Shown piece after piece: positions 1-6,871 of a stretch of 33,053 nucleotides of DNA. A program made the translations under genes and the position numbers. Source of the stretch: an uncultured Eubacteriales bacterium (GTDB lineage Bacteria > Bacillota > Clostridia > Oscillospirales > Oscillospiraceae); the NCBI GenBank assembly GCA_949293985.1, contig CASFFN010000014.1:1-33053 (forward strand). The letters run 5' to 3'. Each line of letters starts with the position of its first letter. Within the stretch, counting starts at the first letter, position 1. The notes beneath the pieces are model-generated. The model was not told where the DNA came from. It saw nothing but the letters and a program-made list of their open reading frames with translations, and did not search any database.

Positions 1-39
1 TTTTGCCTGGTTGTCAAGTCTTTTTTGGGATATTTACAA

Positions 40-77
40 AAAAGATAGACCCCGCATTCCTGCGAAGTCTATCTTTT
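40..77 (-). terminator. Rho-independent terminator after the MerR gene
   Basis: An 11-bp inverted repeat (40-50 with 67-77) encloses a loop that holds a second short stem (53-56 with 61-64). Read on the minus strand, the stem runs into a T-tract. It lies about 40 nt after the stop codon of the MerR gene, so it probably ends the ABC-MerR transcription unit. Confidence 0.8.
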
Positions 78-79
78 CT

Positions 80-99
80 TAACTTAATGACATTGCCCG
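80..99 (-). repeat. 20-nt repeat, copy 1 (3' untranslated position)
   Basis: These 20 nt are the exact reverse complement of 32954-32973 at the other end of the window. On the minus strand the element sits about 20 nt after the MerR stop codon and just before the terminator hairpin. Copy 2 has the same arrangement relative to its own gene. The nature of the element is unknown. Confidence 0.7.
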
Positions 100-119
100 A
101 AAGAGAAAGTCCGGTTTCT

Positions 120-845
120 TCAATTCTCCGGCTGCCTGGCAACTTCCACACAGTAGCCCTTCCTGCCGCAGTGGGGGCAGGGAAGGCGGCGGGTCTTGGG
201 GGTGTGGTACAGGGTAAAGGCATAGCGGAACTTAGGCTGAAAGACCCCATGGCAGTTAGGACAGATGTAGGACACCCGACCAAAATAGAACCGGGTCACC
301 CACAGTCCCAGGGCGATGACCACGGCCATTCCCAGTGCAAAGGGCCACCATATTCCGGTTTTCCACCACAGCACGGCAGTGGCAATCTGGATGATGTCCA
401 TGGCAATTCCCACGGCAATGAGAACTCTGCGAAGATTGGTCAGCTTTTTTTCGCTTTTCATTTGACAGGCTATATCCCCAATGGATTCGGGAGAAAATTG
501 CCCGGTTTCGGAGATGCCCCGGCGGAGCGCCTCCAGCAGATTCAGCCGGGACTGCTGTTGGTTCAGGGCCTCCCGTGCTGCCAGAATCTGCTGCTCCAGA
601 AGAAGGGTTACGGTGCTGCCGGGATTTTCCTCCTGCAAAAGCTCGGAGATACTGTTGATGGACAGCCCCGCTTCCCGAAGAAAGCAGATGATCCGCAGCC
701 GCTTCAAATCCTCCTCCGAATACAGCCGCCGTCCGCCCTCCGACAATGCACTGGGCACCAGAATGTTTCTGGAATCGTAGTACTGCACCGTCCGGACGGT
801 AACGCCGCAGAGCTTGGCAATCTCTCCTGTTGTATAGATGGACAT
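120..845 (-). CDS. MerR-family regulator with two membrane segments and a zinc ribbon
   Basis: This is a 241-residue transcription regulator. Residues 1-70 form a MerR-type winged helix-turn-helix, with the motif YTTGEIAKLCGVTVRTVQYY at the start. A helical, Gln-rich linker (about 80-110) follows. Two hydrophobic segments (about 141-160 and 166-186) then lead to a C-terminal zinc ribbon with CPNC (195-198) and CPHC (223-226). Classical MerR proteins lack the membrane part, so this one is probably tethered and may sense an envelope or membrane-soluble signal (inference). The ATG at 845 is preferred to a TTG at 854 because AAGGAG (855-860) touches the TTG but lies 9 nt from the ATG. It is the last gene after an ABC exporter pair on the same strand, 85 nt beyond the permease stop, so it may control that exporter. 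The effector is not recognisable. Confidence 0.88.
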   Translation of the reverse strand: MSIYTTGEIAKLCGVTVRTVQYYDSRNILVPSALSEGGRRLYSEEDLKRLRIICFLREAGLSINSISELLQEENPGSTVTLLLEQQILAAREALNQQQSRLNLLEALRRGISETGQFSPESIGDIACQMKSEKKLTNLRRVLIAVGIAMDIIQIATAVLWWKTGIWWPFALGMAVVIALGLWVTRFYFGRVSYICPNCHGVFQPKFRYAFTLYHTPKTRRLPCPHCGRKGYCVEVARQPEN

Positions 846-930
846 AGCTTTCAACTCCTTACGCCCTCATGGTAGCACATGACCCAGCGTCACAAGCAAC
901 CCCTTACCCAGGGTGATATGAAAAATTTTT

Positions 931-1728
931 TTACACCGGCATATCTTTCTTGCAAAAAACCAGGATAGACAGGGAAGAACACAGAAGTGCCAGGGCAAGA
1001 AGCACCCCAATTCCTCCCCAGGCGCTGCCGCTTCCCTCCAGAAGTCCGTTGGGATTGAACAGGGTGAAGAAGGTGGCGTATTTCAGATTTTCCAGCCGTC
1101 CTCCCATGTTGGCCAGCATTTGCAGCAGGTAGGAGACGCTCAGCACCCCGGCGCTGACTCCCAGGGCATACTTGCTCTCGTTGAAAATGCAGGAGCAGAG
1201 GAAGCAAAAGCCTGCCATAAACAGGTGCAGCGCCAAAAGACCGCCGTTGAGGCTCAGCAGCTGGGAAAGGTCCAGCTTCCCCGGGAACATGAGCTGGGCG
1301 GACAGGTATTCCAAAGCGGTGCAGAAGGCCACCAGCAGTACCACCCCGCTAAACAGTGCAGCCAGCTGGGTGAGAACAATCCGCTGCCGCTTCACCGGGG
1401 CGGACAGAAGCTGGGCCATGGAGCCCTGCTCTACATATTTGGCAACCAGTCCGTTCGCCCGGATGATGGTATAGACCATGGGGAAAACCAGCAGAATCAT
1501 GCCGTAAAGATAAGCACTGAGGAAGGAAGCCAGGGTATCTCCCGGATTGGTCATGCCCACAGCCGCCATAACCTGGGGCATCAGCTCCTCAAACTGGGCC
1601 ATGGCCTGGGCCAGCTCCGGGTCAAACATACTGACAATCACACAGATATACATGGCCAGGATTCCGGCAAAAATCACCAGCAGCTTCCAGGAGCCCTTCA
1701 TTTCTTTTTTGTATAAGGGAAAATTCAT
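931..1728 (-). CDS. ABC-2 type transporter permease
   Basis: The product is a 265-residue membrane protein starting MNFPLYKKEMKG, with about six hydrophobic segments. The order is typical of ABC-2 permeases of drug, lantibiotic or Na+ exporters: a short cytoplasmic N-terminus, TM1 near residues 14-32, a soluble stretch, then a cluster of membrane helices to the C-terminus. The start was placed at the ATG that overlaps the stop codon of the ATPase gene by 4 nt (ATGA, 1725-1728), a usual sign of translational coupling. The same frame stays open upstream to 1953, but that extension is low-complexity shadow sequence inside the ATPase gene. It presumably pairs with the upstream ATPase. The substrate cannot be told from sequence; antibiotic or peptide export is a guess. 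Confidence 0.88.
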   Translation of the reverse strand: MNFPLYKKEMKGSWKLLVIFAGILAMYICVIVSMFDPELAQAMAQFEELMPQVMAAVGMTNPGDTLASFLSAYLYGMILLVFPMVYTIIRANGLVAKYVEQGSMAQLLSAPVKRQRIVLTQLAALFSGVVLLVAFCTALEYLSAQLMFPGKLDLSQLLSLNGGLLALHLFMAGFCFLCSCIFNESKYALGVSAGVLSVSYLLQMLANMGGRLENLKYATFFTLFNPNGLLEGSGSAWGGIGVLLALALLCSSLSILVFCKKDMPV

Positions 1729-2549
1729 TTCTCTTCCTCCCCATAGTAGTGGAGAAAAATCTCCTCCAGCGTTTTTCTTGCAGTGAGCCGTACCTGCCGG
1801 GGATTCTGGGGCTCTACCGTCCCCTGAAAATCCCGGGCAAAGGACAGAGCGGCAGCTTCCTCCGGCAGGGTTACGGTGTAGCTGCGGCTGTGAAGGGCAC
1901 TGAGGGTCTGGGGGTCGTCCAGAGCGGCGATTTTTCCGTCCTTGATCATGCAAATCCGGTGGCAGGTCTTTTCCACTTCCTCAAAGATGTGGCTGGACAT
2001 GAAAATGGTCTTGCCCCGCTCCTTCTCCTCCTGAATCAGCTGGGTAAACCGGTTCTGCATGAGAGGATCCAGTCCGGAGGTGGGCTCATCCAGAATGAGA
2101 ACCTGGGGATCGTGCATGAAAGCCGCCACAATGCCAATTTTCTGTTTCATGCCCTTGCTCATCTTCCGGATTTTTCCCCTGGCATCCAGCTCGAAGCGCT
2201 CCATCAGCTCTTTCATCCGGGTGGTGTCGGAAAGCCCCCGGTAGGAGCGAAGAAAATTAAGATATTCAAGCCCGGTCATTTCCGGGAAAAAGGCAATCTC
2301 TCCCGGGATGTACCCCAGGCTTTTCTGAATTTCCGGGGCGTTTTTCCAGCAGTCCAGACCGTTTATGGAGCAGCTTCCCCCCTCCGGCTTGAGAAAGCCC
2401 ATAAGGTGGCGGATGGTGGTGGTTTTTCCGGCACCGTTAGGCCCCAGAAAGCCGAAAACCTCTCCCTGGGCGATGGAGAAGGACACCTGAAACACACCCT
2501 TCCCGCCACCGTAATCTCTTGTGAGATGGTTTACCGCGATCATTTCCAT
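1725..2549 (-). CDS. ABC transporter ATP-binding protein
   Basis: This 274-residue ATPase has a Walker A GPNGAGKT at 36-43, a Walker B VLILDE at 150-155 and an H-loop His at about 187 (SSH). The signature motif reads MSKGMKQ instead of LSGGQ; this variant is common in the ABC-2 (CcmA/NatA-like) ATPases that serve simple two-gene exporters. The C-terminal 60 residues form the usual small beta-rich domain of this group. It is the first gene of a minus-strand unit: ATPase, permease, then the MerR regulator. A promoter with TTGACC (2609-2614) and TATATT (2585-2590), spacer 18, faces it from the intergenic region shared with the aldo/keto reductase. It energises the permease encoded immediately downstream. 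Confidence 0.93.
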   Translation of the reverse strand: MEMIAVNHLTRDYGGGKGVFQVSFSIAQGEVFGFLGPNGAGKTTTIRHLMGFLKPEGGSCSINGLDCWKNAPEIQKSLGYIPGEIAFFPEMTGLEYLNFLRSYRGLSDTTRMKELMERFELDARGKIRKMSKGMKQKIGIVAAFMHDPQVLILDEPTSGLDPLMQNRFTQLIQEEKERGKTIFMSSHIFEEVEKTCHRICMIKDGKIAALDDPQTLSALHSRSYTVTLPEEAAALSFARDFQGTVEPQNPRQVRLTARKTLEEIFLHYYGEEEK

Positions 2550-2584
2550 TTTTCATACCCTCTCTATTAAGTGCTGTTCCTGGT

Positions 2585-2614
2585 AATATATCACAAAAAA
2601 CCTCTACCGGTCAA
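2585..2614 (-). promoter_or_regulatory. Promoter of the ABC-MerR unit
   Basis: The minus strand reads TTGACC (2609-2614), an 18-nt spacer and TATATT (2585-2590). It lies 36 nt upstream of the ATPase start. Its -35 element lies only 8 nt from the -35 of the opposite promoter, so the two are back to back. Confidence 0.55.
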
Positions 2615-2622
2615 TATAAGAA

Positions 2623-2651
2623 TTGACTTATATGAATGGCTACCTTATACT
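2623..2651 (+). promoter_or_regulatory. Promoter of the aldo/keto reductase gene
   Basis: TTGACT (2623-2628), a 17-nt spacer and TATACT (2646-2651) form a near-consensus sigma-A promoter 30 nt before the start codon. A 7-bp inverted repeat (ATATAAG at 2614-2620, CTTATAT at 2627-2633) covers the -35 and could be an operator. Confidence 0.7.
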
Positions 2652-2681
2652 GGAAGAAGAAACAAGGAAAGGAAGAATGCC

Positions 2682-3593
2682 ATGAAAAAGGTAAGCGTTG
2701 GCGGCAGAAGCCTGCCTGCCATTATCCAGGGCTGTATGCGGATCGGAGGATTTTCTGAGGAGCAGCTGGAAGGGCTCGTTCAGACCCAGCTGGATTTGGG
2801 AATCAACTGCTGGGACCATGCGGACATCTACGGACAGGGAACCTGTGAGGAACTGTTCGGCAATGTTTTGAGCCGGAATCCCGGACTGCGGGAGAAGCTG
2901 ATTCTCCAAAGCAAGTGCGGCATCCGGGTAGGTCGGTATGATTTTTCCAAGGACTACATTCTGGAAAGCGTGGATGGGATTCTCAGCCGCCTGAAAACGG
3001 ATCGGCTGGATTATCTGCTTCTTCATCGTCCGGATTTGCTCATGGAGCCGGAGGAGGTGGCAGAGGCTTTTGACAAGCTTGCCCAAGCGGGAAAAGTCCT
3101 CCACTTTGGTGTCAGCAACCACACCCCCAGCCAGATTCAGCTGCTGAAAACCTGTGTCCGGCAGCCTTTGGAAATCAACCAGATTCAACTGTCCCTGGCC
3201 CATACCCTGGTGCTGGACGGCCCGGCCTACTTCAATACCTCGGATGTGCGGGGCATCTGCCGGGACGAGGGCATTGTGGATTACTGCCGGATGGAGGGCA
3301 TTACCATCCAGTGTTACAGCCCCTTCCAGTACGGTGCCTTTGAAGGGACCTTTATCGGCAATCACAACTACCGGGAGTTGAACCGGGAGCTGAATCGCCT
3401 GGCAGAAAAGTACGACACCACCACCAACGGCATTGCGGTGGCCTGGCTTCTCCGCCACCCGGCGAATATGCAGGTAGTGGTGGGCACCACCAACCCTCGG
3501 CGGGCACCGGGCATTGCCCAGGGTGCAGACATTGTCCTGACCCGGGAGGAGTGGTACAGCCTCTACCGGGCAGCAGGAAATATTCTTCCGTAA
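2682..3593 (+). CDS. Aldo/keto reductase (YdhF-like)
   Basis: This 303-residue NAD(P)H-dependent oxidoreductase is predicted to have a TIM-barrel fold. The AKR catalytic tetrad is visible: Asp45 and Tyr50 in WDHADIYG, Lys78 in LQSKCG and His115 in LLHRPD. The C-terminal part carries the cofactor-binding stretch VVGTTNPRR. Length and motifs match the E. coli YdhF-type group, whose physiological substrate is poorly defined. The ATG at 2682 was chosen because purine-rich AGGAAAGGAAG precedes it; the frame stays open upstream to 2571, through the promoter, and that part is not coding. It is monocistronic, between its own promoter and a strong terminator. It is divergent from the ABC-MerR unit, so co-regulation by the MerR protein through the shared region is possible but unproven. 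Confidence 0.92.
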   Translation: MKKVSVGGRSLPAIIQGCMRIGGFSEEQLEGLVQTQLDLGINCWDHADIYGQGTCEELFGNVLSRNPGLREKLILQSKCGIRVGRYDFSKDYILESVDGILSRLKTDRLDYLLLHRPDLLMEPEEVAEAFDKLAQAGKVLHFGVSNHTPSQIQLLKTCVRQPLEINQIQLSLAHTLVLDGPAYFNTSDVRGICRDEGIVDYCRMEGITIQCYSPFQYGAFEGTFIGNHNYRELNRELNRLAEKYDTTTNGIAVAWLLRHPANMQVVVGTTNPRRAPGIAQGADIVLTREEWYSLYRAAGNILP

Positions 3594-3602
3594 ACAATAA
3601 TG

Positions 3603-3638
3603 AATCCCCAAACCGGAAACCCGGTTTGGGGATTTTTT
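3603..3638 (+). terminator. Terminator of the aldo/keto reductase gene
   Basis: A perfect 14-bp stem (3603-3616 with 3621-3634) with an AAAC loop ends in a run of six T. It starts 10 nt after the stop codon. Confidence 0.93.
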
Positions 3639-3690
3639 CGTGGGAAATCAGCGTGTAAATTCTCTCTTTTCACTGGACAGCTCTCCTTAA

Positions 3691-6264
3691 TCAGCAGGTT
3701 GCGCCGCCCTTAACCACCTTGTTCAGGATGGCTTCTTTATTGACAGACTGGGTCAGAAGTTTGTTCTCTACATATTCGAAGCCCAGACGGTCTATGGTAT
3801 CTGCCAGACGCTCGCCGGTGACGCCTTCGTCACGGAAGAACAGGATGGTTCGATCGATGATGTCCAGCACCTCTTCTTCGGAGGTGAACAGCTTGTTCAG
3901 AGCCTGACCGTGGGCAATCTTCTTGCCCCAGCGGCCGCCAATGTAAATCTTGTAGCCGTCCACGTACTCTTCCAGAGCGCCGAAGGGGCACTTGCCCTTG
4001 CAGCGGCCGCAGTTGTTGCACTCGTTGGGGTTGATCTGAATCTTGCCGTCCACCATCTTGGCGATGTGGATGGGGCAGTTGTTCTCCACCTGGCAGACCT
4101 TGCAGCCATGGCACTTGGACAGATCCACCATGGGCATTCTCTGACCAACGATACCCACATCATTGAGGGTGGGCTTGACACAGTTGTTGGGGCAGCCGCC
4201 AACGGCAATCTTGAACTTGTGGGGCAGGGTCACGCCGTGATAACCGATGTAGAAACGCTCGTGAATCTTCTCGCTGAGGCCGAAGGAGTCCAGCAGACCG
4301 TACTGGCAGGTGGTGCCCTTGCAGGCCACCACAGGCCGCACCAGAGAGCCGGTACCGCCGGTTTCCAGGCCGTGCTGGTTCACAAAGTCAATCAGGGGCA
4401 TGATGTTCTCATACTTTACGCCCTGAATCTCCATGGTCAGACGGGTGGTCATGGTCACCTCGCCGCTGCCGAACTTCTCGGCGGCTTCGGCGATGGCCCG
4501 GTGTTCGTCTGTGGTAATCTTACCGTTGCGGGTGATGACGCGCACATTGAATACATCCGGGAAACGCTTGTCCTGCAAGCAGCCCAGACCCTTCATCCGC
4601 TTGATTTCCATGGGGCTCAAAGCGGTGGCGGGCGCGGAAATCTTCACGGTGTTGACGAAAGCGCCGCCCTCCAGCACTCTGGTGTTGGTGTAGCCCAGGG
4701 CCTTCATGCGGTTTTGCAGGAAGTAGCCCCGCTTGCCCTTGGCGCAGACCAGCAGCAGCTTGTCGTCCAGGCTGGTGTCGGCAATGGGGGCGTTGACCTT
4801 TGCCAGATCCACCCAGGTGGCGCCGGGGAGGGTAGCTGCGGGATGGGCGTCCAGTACCCGGTAGCCCTTGGCGGCGCCGGCGGCATACTCAGCCGGGGTG
4901 AAGGTTTCAAAGGCGCCGGACATCTTGTTTTCCAGAATGTAGCAGGCCTGGACAAAGGGGTGGATGGCGGTGGAGAAGGGAGGTGCGTAGGCAAAGTCCA
5001 AAGTATCGAAATCGGAAACCTTGGCGTTCATGGCAATGCCGGTAACGGCGATATCTACCATTTTATCCACAGCGCCGCCGCCCAGCACCTGAATACCCAG
5101 AAGCTTGCCGGTAGCCTTGTCGGCAATGAGCTTGGTAACAAAGCTGGAAGCGTCCGCGTAGTAGTGGGCCTTGTCGTCGGTGACGCACAGGGCGGTGATC
5201 ACATCATAGCCGGCGTCCCTGGCCTGGGCCTCGGTCAGACCGGTGCGGCCGCCGTTTAAGTCGTCAGCCAGCTTCACAACGCCGGTACCCATGCAGCCGC
5301 CGTAGGGGGCGTCGGTGCCGGTGAGGTTCTTGGCCAGGCAGCGGCCGGTGATGTTGGCGGTGGAGCCCATGGCAGACCACTGGCCCTTGCCGGTGATTCG
5401 GTTGTGAACCATGGCGCAGTCGCCTACGGCGTATACATCCGGCAGATTGGTCTGCTGGTGGTCGTTCACCACGATAGCGCCCTTGAACATCTCAATGCCG
5501 GAGTCTGCCAGGAAGCCGGTGGCAGGGCGGATACCGATGGCCAGTACCACCACATCGGCGGGCAGTACGCCGGCGCTGGTGTCTACGCCCTCGGCCTTGG
5601 CGGCGCCGGTAATACCCTTGAGGGCGGTGCCGGTGCGAATCCGCATACCCTTGGCCTGGAGCTTCCGGCGGACATAGTCGGCCATCTCCGGGTCAAAGAT
5701 GTTGGGCATCAGCTGATTCGCCATGTCCACCACCGTGACGGACAGGCCCTTGGCCATGAGGTTTTCGGCAATTTCCAGACCGATGAAGCCGCCGCCCACC
5801 ACCACGGCGTTGCGGCAGTGGTTGGCTTCCACATAAGCGCGCAGTCCAACGGCATCGTCGGGGGTGCGCATGGTGTAAACGCCAGGCAGGTTTACGCCGG
5901 GCACACCGGGAACGAAGGGCTCGGCGCCTACTGCCAGCACCAGCCGGTCATAGTTCACCACGCTGCTTTCGCCGGTTTCCACATTGCGGACAGTCACAGC
6001 CTTGGCGGCGGCGTCTACCGCGGTGGCCTCCATGCCGGTGAACACATTCACGCCGGTGAGCCCCTGGTACTTGGCGGGGGAATTGACGATCAGTTCCTCC
6101 CGGGTTTCGATGCTTCCGCCTACATAGTAGGGCAGACCGCATCCGGCATAGGAAATGTCCTGCCCTTTGGTGTAAATGGTCACATTTGCGCCGCGGTCTT
6201 CCCGCTTCAGCTTGGCGGCTGCTTTGGTGCCTGCGGCAACACCGCCGATTACGATGACATTCAT
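3691..6264 (-). CDS. CoA-disulfide-reductase-like flavoprotein fused to rhodanese, siroheme reductase and ferredoxin modules
   Basis: Four modules are visible in 857 residues. (1) A pyridine-nucleotide disulfide reductase, 1-445, has FAD site GGVAAG (7-12), Cys42 in SYAGCGLPYY as in CoA-disulfide reductase and Npsr, NAD(P)H site GGGFIG (157-162), and the FAD motif ending YAVGDC. (2) A rhodanese-like domain, about 455-540, has candidate Cys507 in VCAKGKRGY. (3) A siroheme/4Fe-4S sulfite-nitrite reductase-like domain, about 555-705, has Cys648 and Cys653 (CKGTTC) and Cys691 and Cys695 (CPNNC). (4) A two-cluster ferredoxin occupies 710-765 (Cys718/721/724/730 and 749/752/755/759). Electrons could pass from NAD(P)H through FAD and the clusters to siroheme, with sulfur delivered by the rhodanese (inference). 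The substrate may be sulfite, polysulfide or nitrite. It is cytosolic, has no signal peptide, and is monocistronic; RBS AAAGGAG precedes the ATG. Confidence 0.93.
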   Translation of the reverse strand: MNVIVIGGVAAGTKAAAKLKREDRGANVTIYTKGQDISYAGCGLPYYVGGSIETREELIVNSPAKYQGLTGVNVFTGMEATAVDAAAKAVTVRNVETGESSVVNYDRLVLAVGAEPFVPGVPGVNLPGVYTMRTPDDAVGLRAYVEANHCRNAVVVGGGFIGLEIAENLMAKGLSVTVVDMANQLMPNIFDPEMADYVRRKLQAKGMRIRTGTALKGITGAAKAEGVDTSAGVLPADVVVLAIGIRPATGFLADSGIEMFKGAIVVNDHQQTNLPDVYAVGDCAMVHNRITGKGQWSAMGSTANITGRCLAKNLTGTDAPYGGCMGTGVVKLADDLNGGRTGLTEAQARDAGYDVITALCVTDDKAHYYADASSFVTKLIADKATGKLLGIQVLGGGAVDKMVDIAVTGIAMNAKVSDFDTLDFAYAPPFSTAIHPFVQACYILENKMSGAFETFTPAEYAAGAAKGYRVLDAHPAATLPGATWVDLAKVNAPIADTSLDDKLLLVCAKGKRGYFLQNRMKALGYTNTRVLEGGAFVNTVKISAPATALSPMEIKRMKGLGCLQDKRFPDVFNVRVITRNGKITTDEHRAIAEAAEKFGSGEVTMTTRLTMEIQGVKYENIMPLIDFVNQHGLETGGTGSLVRPVVACKGTTCQYGLLDSFGLSEKIHERFYIGYHGVTLPHKFKIAVGGCPNNCVKPTLNDVGIVGQRMPMVDLSKCHGCKVCQVENNCPIHIAKMVDGKIQINPNECNNCGRCKGKCPFGALEEYVDGYKIYIGGRWGKKIAHGQALNKLFTSEEEVLDIIDRTILFFRDEGVTGERLADTIDRLGFEYVENKLLTQSVNKEAILNKVVKGGATC

Positions 6265-6299
6265 TGGCGTATCTCCTTTGTTAAGTATTTCTATTAAGA

Positions 6300-6308
6300 A
6301 TTATAGCA
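6300..6308 (-). promoter_or_regulatory. Extended -10 promoter of the siroheme flavoprotein
   Basis: The minus strand reads TGC directly followed by TATAAT (6305-6300), 35 nt before the start codon. No good -35 hexamer is seen at 16-18 nt, as is common for extended -10 promoters. Confidence 0.5.
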
Positions 6309-6436
6309 TAGAATGGGGAATGTGCATAATTATTTTTTCTTATATGGTGATTATTTATTGAAATTACTGTCCATGGAAGGAGAAGGGTTCGGTTTTTGCG
6401 GTGCAGCTGTTTTCGCATGGGATTTTCTCGTGCCGC

Positions 6437-6465
6437 GTCCCGGAAAGCCGGGAACTTTCCGGGAC
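6437..6465. promoter_or_regulatory. Perfect 11-bp inverted repeat beside a promoter (operator candidate)
   Basis: GTCCCGGAAAG (6437-6447) and CTTTCCGGGAC (6455-6465) are exact reverse complements with a 7-nt spacer. The repeat ends 3 nt before the -35 of the promoter at 6469. Neither side has a T-run, so a transcription terminator is unlikely; an operator or other protein-binding site fits better. Confidence 0.6.
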
Positions 6466-6468
6466 ATA

Positions 6469-6497
6469 TTGCAAAAAAAGACGCTTCATGCTATAAT
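6469..6497 (+). promoter_or_regulatory. Promoter of the small membrane protein gene
   Basis: TTGCAA (6469-6474), a 17-nt spacer ending in TGC, and TATAAT (6492-6497). It predicts a transcript starting near 6504. It is one of the best promoter matches in the window. Confidence 0.75.
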
Positions 6498-6559
6498 GAA
6501 AAAATCGCAAGGAAAAATGCGTATTTTTGCGGATACGCGGAAAGGAGTGCTGGGAAGCG

Positions 6560-6781
6560 TTGGGTTTTCTTTGTGTTCTGGTATTTTTCTGGCTGGCTTT
6601 TAAGATTTTAGGGCTGATTTTCCGCCTCTCCTGGTCAATCTGGAAGGTGGTTGCCGGACTGATTCTGGCGCTGTGTGTTCCGTTTTTGATTGTCTGTCTG
6701 GTGGTGCTGGGGGGAATTTTCCTGTTGCTTCCCCTGATTGCAGTGGGGCTTCTCTATGCCATTTTGAAGGCCTGTACCTGA
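6560..6781 (+). CDS. Small hydrophobic membrane protein, unknown function
   Basis: This is a 73-residue product if it starts at the TTG at 6560, about 12 nt after AAAGGAG (6541-6547). The frame remains open upstream to 6527, so a longer form starting at another TTG cannot be excluded. Nearly the whole chain is hydrophobic: one segment at about residues 2-22, and a long stretch at 30-69 that probably makes two more helices. Trp and Phe are frequent and charged residues are few. I do not recognise a family. The strong promoter at 6469, the ribosome binding site and the membrane character support a real gene. It is followed after 90 nt by a MATE transporter gene with its own -10, so the two may be cotranscribed. 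The start is the least certain part. Confidence 0.55.
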   Translation: MGFLCVLVFFWLAFKILGLIFRLSWSIWKVVAGLILALCVPFLIVCLVVLGGIFLLLPLIAVGLLYAILKACT

Positions 6782-6811
6782 TTTTATTGCGGTCGACTTT
6801 ACATTCCTTAT

Positions 6812-6817
6812 TATAAT
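6812..6817 (+). promoter_or_regulatory. Possible -10 element before the MATE gene
   Basis: A consensus TATAAT lies 54 nt upstream of the MATE start. A convincing -35 is not seen at normal spacing; TTGCGG (6787-6792) is 19 nt away. Confidence 0.35.
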
Positions 6818-6871
6818 GAATATGCAGCACCATATTTCTATATTGCTGCTGTTGTTTGGAGAGAAGATATT

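Noticed and set aside
3..875. Plus-strand open frame of 290 codons opposite the MerR gene
   Set aside because: It is the mirror of the MerR coding region and runs through its terminator and leader.
1729..1953. N-terminal extension of the ABC permease
   Set aside because: It overlaps the ATPase gene out of frame and has no hydrophobic or conserved character; the ATGA overlap gives a much better start.
3910..5259. Plus-strand open frame of 449 codons opposite the siroheme flavoprotein
   Set aside because: The opposite strand encodes well conserved FAD, siroheme and ferredoxin motifs; this frame is low in information and has no ribosome binding site.
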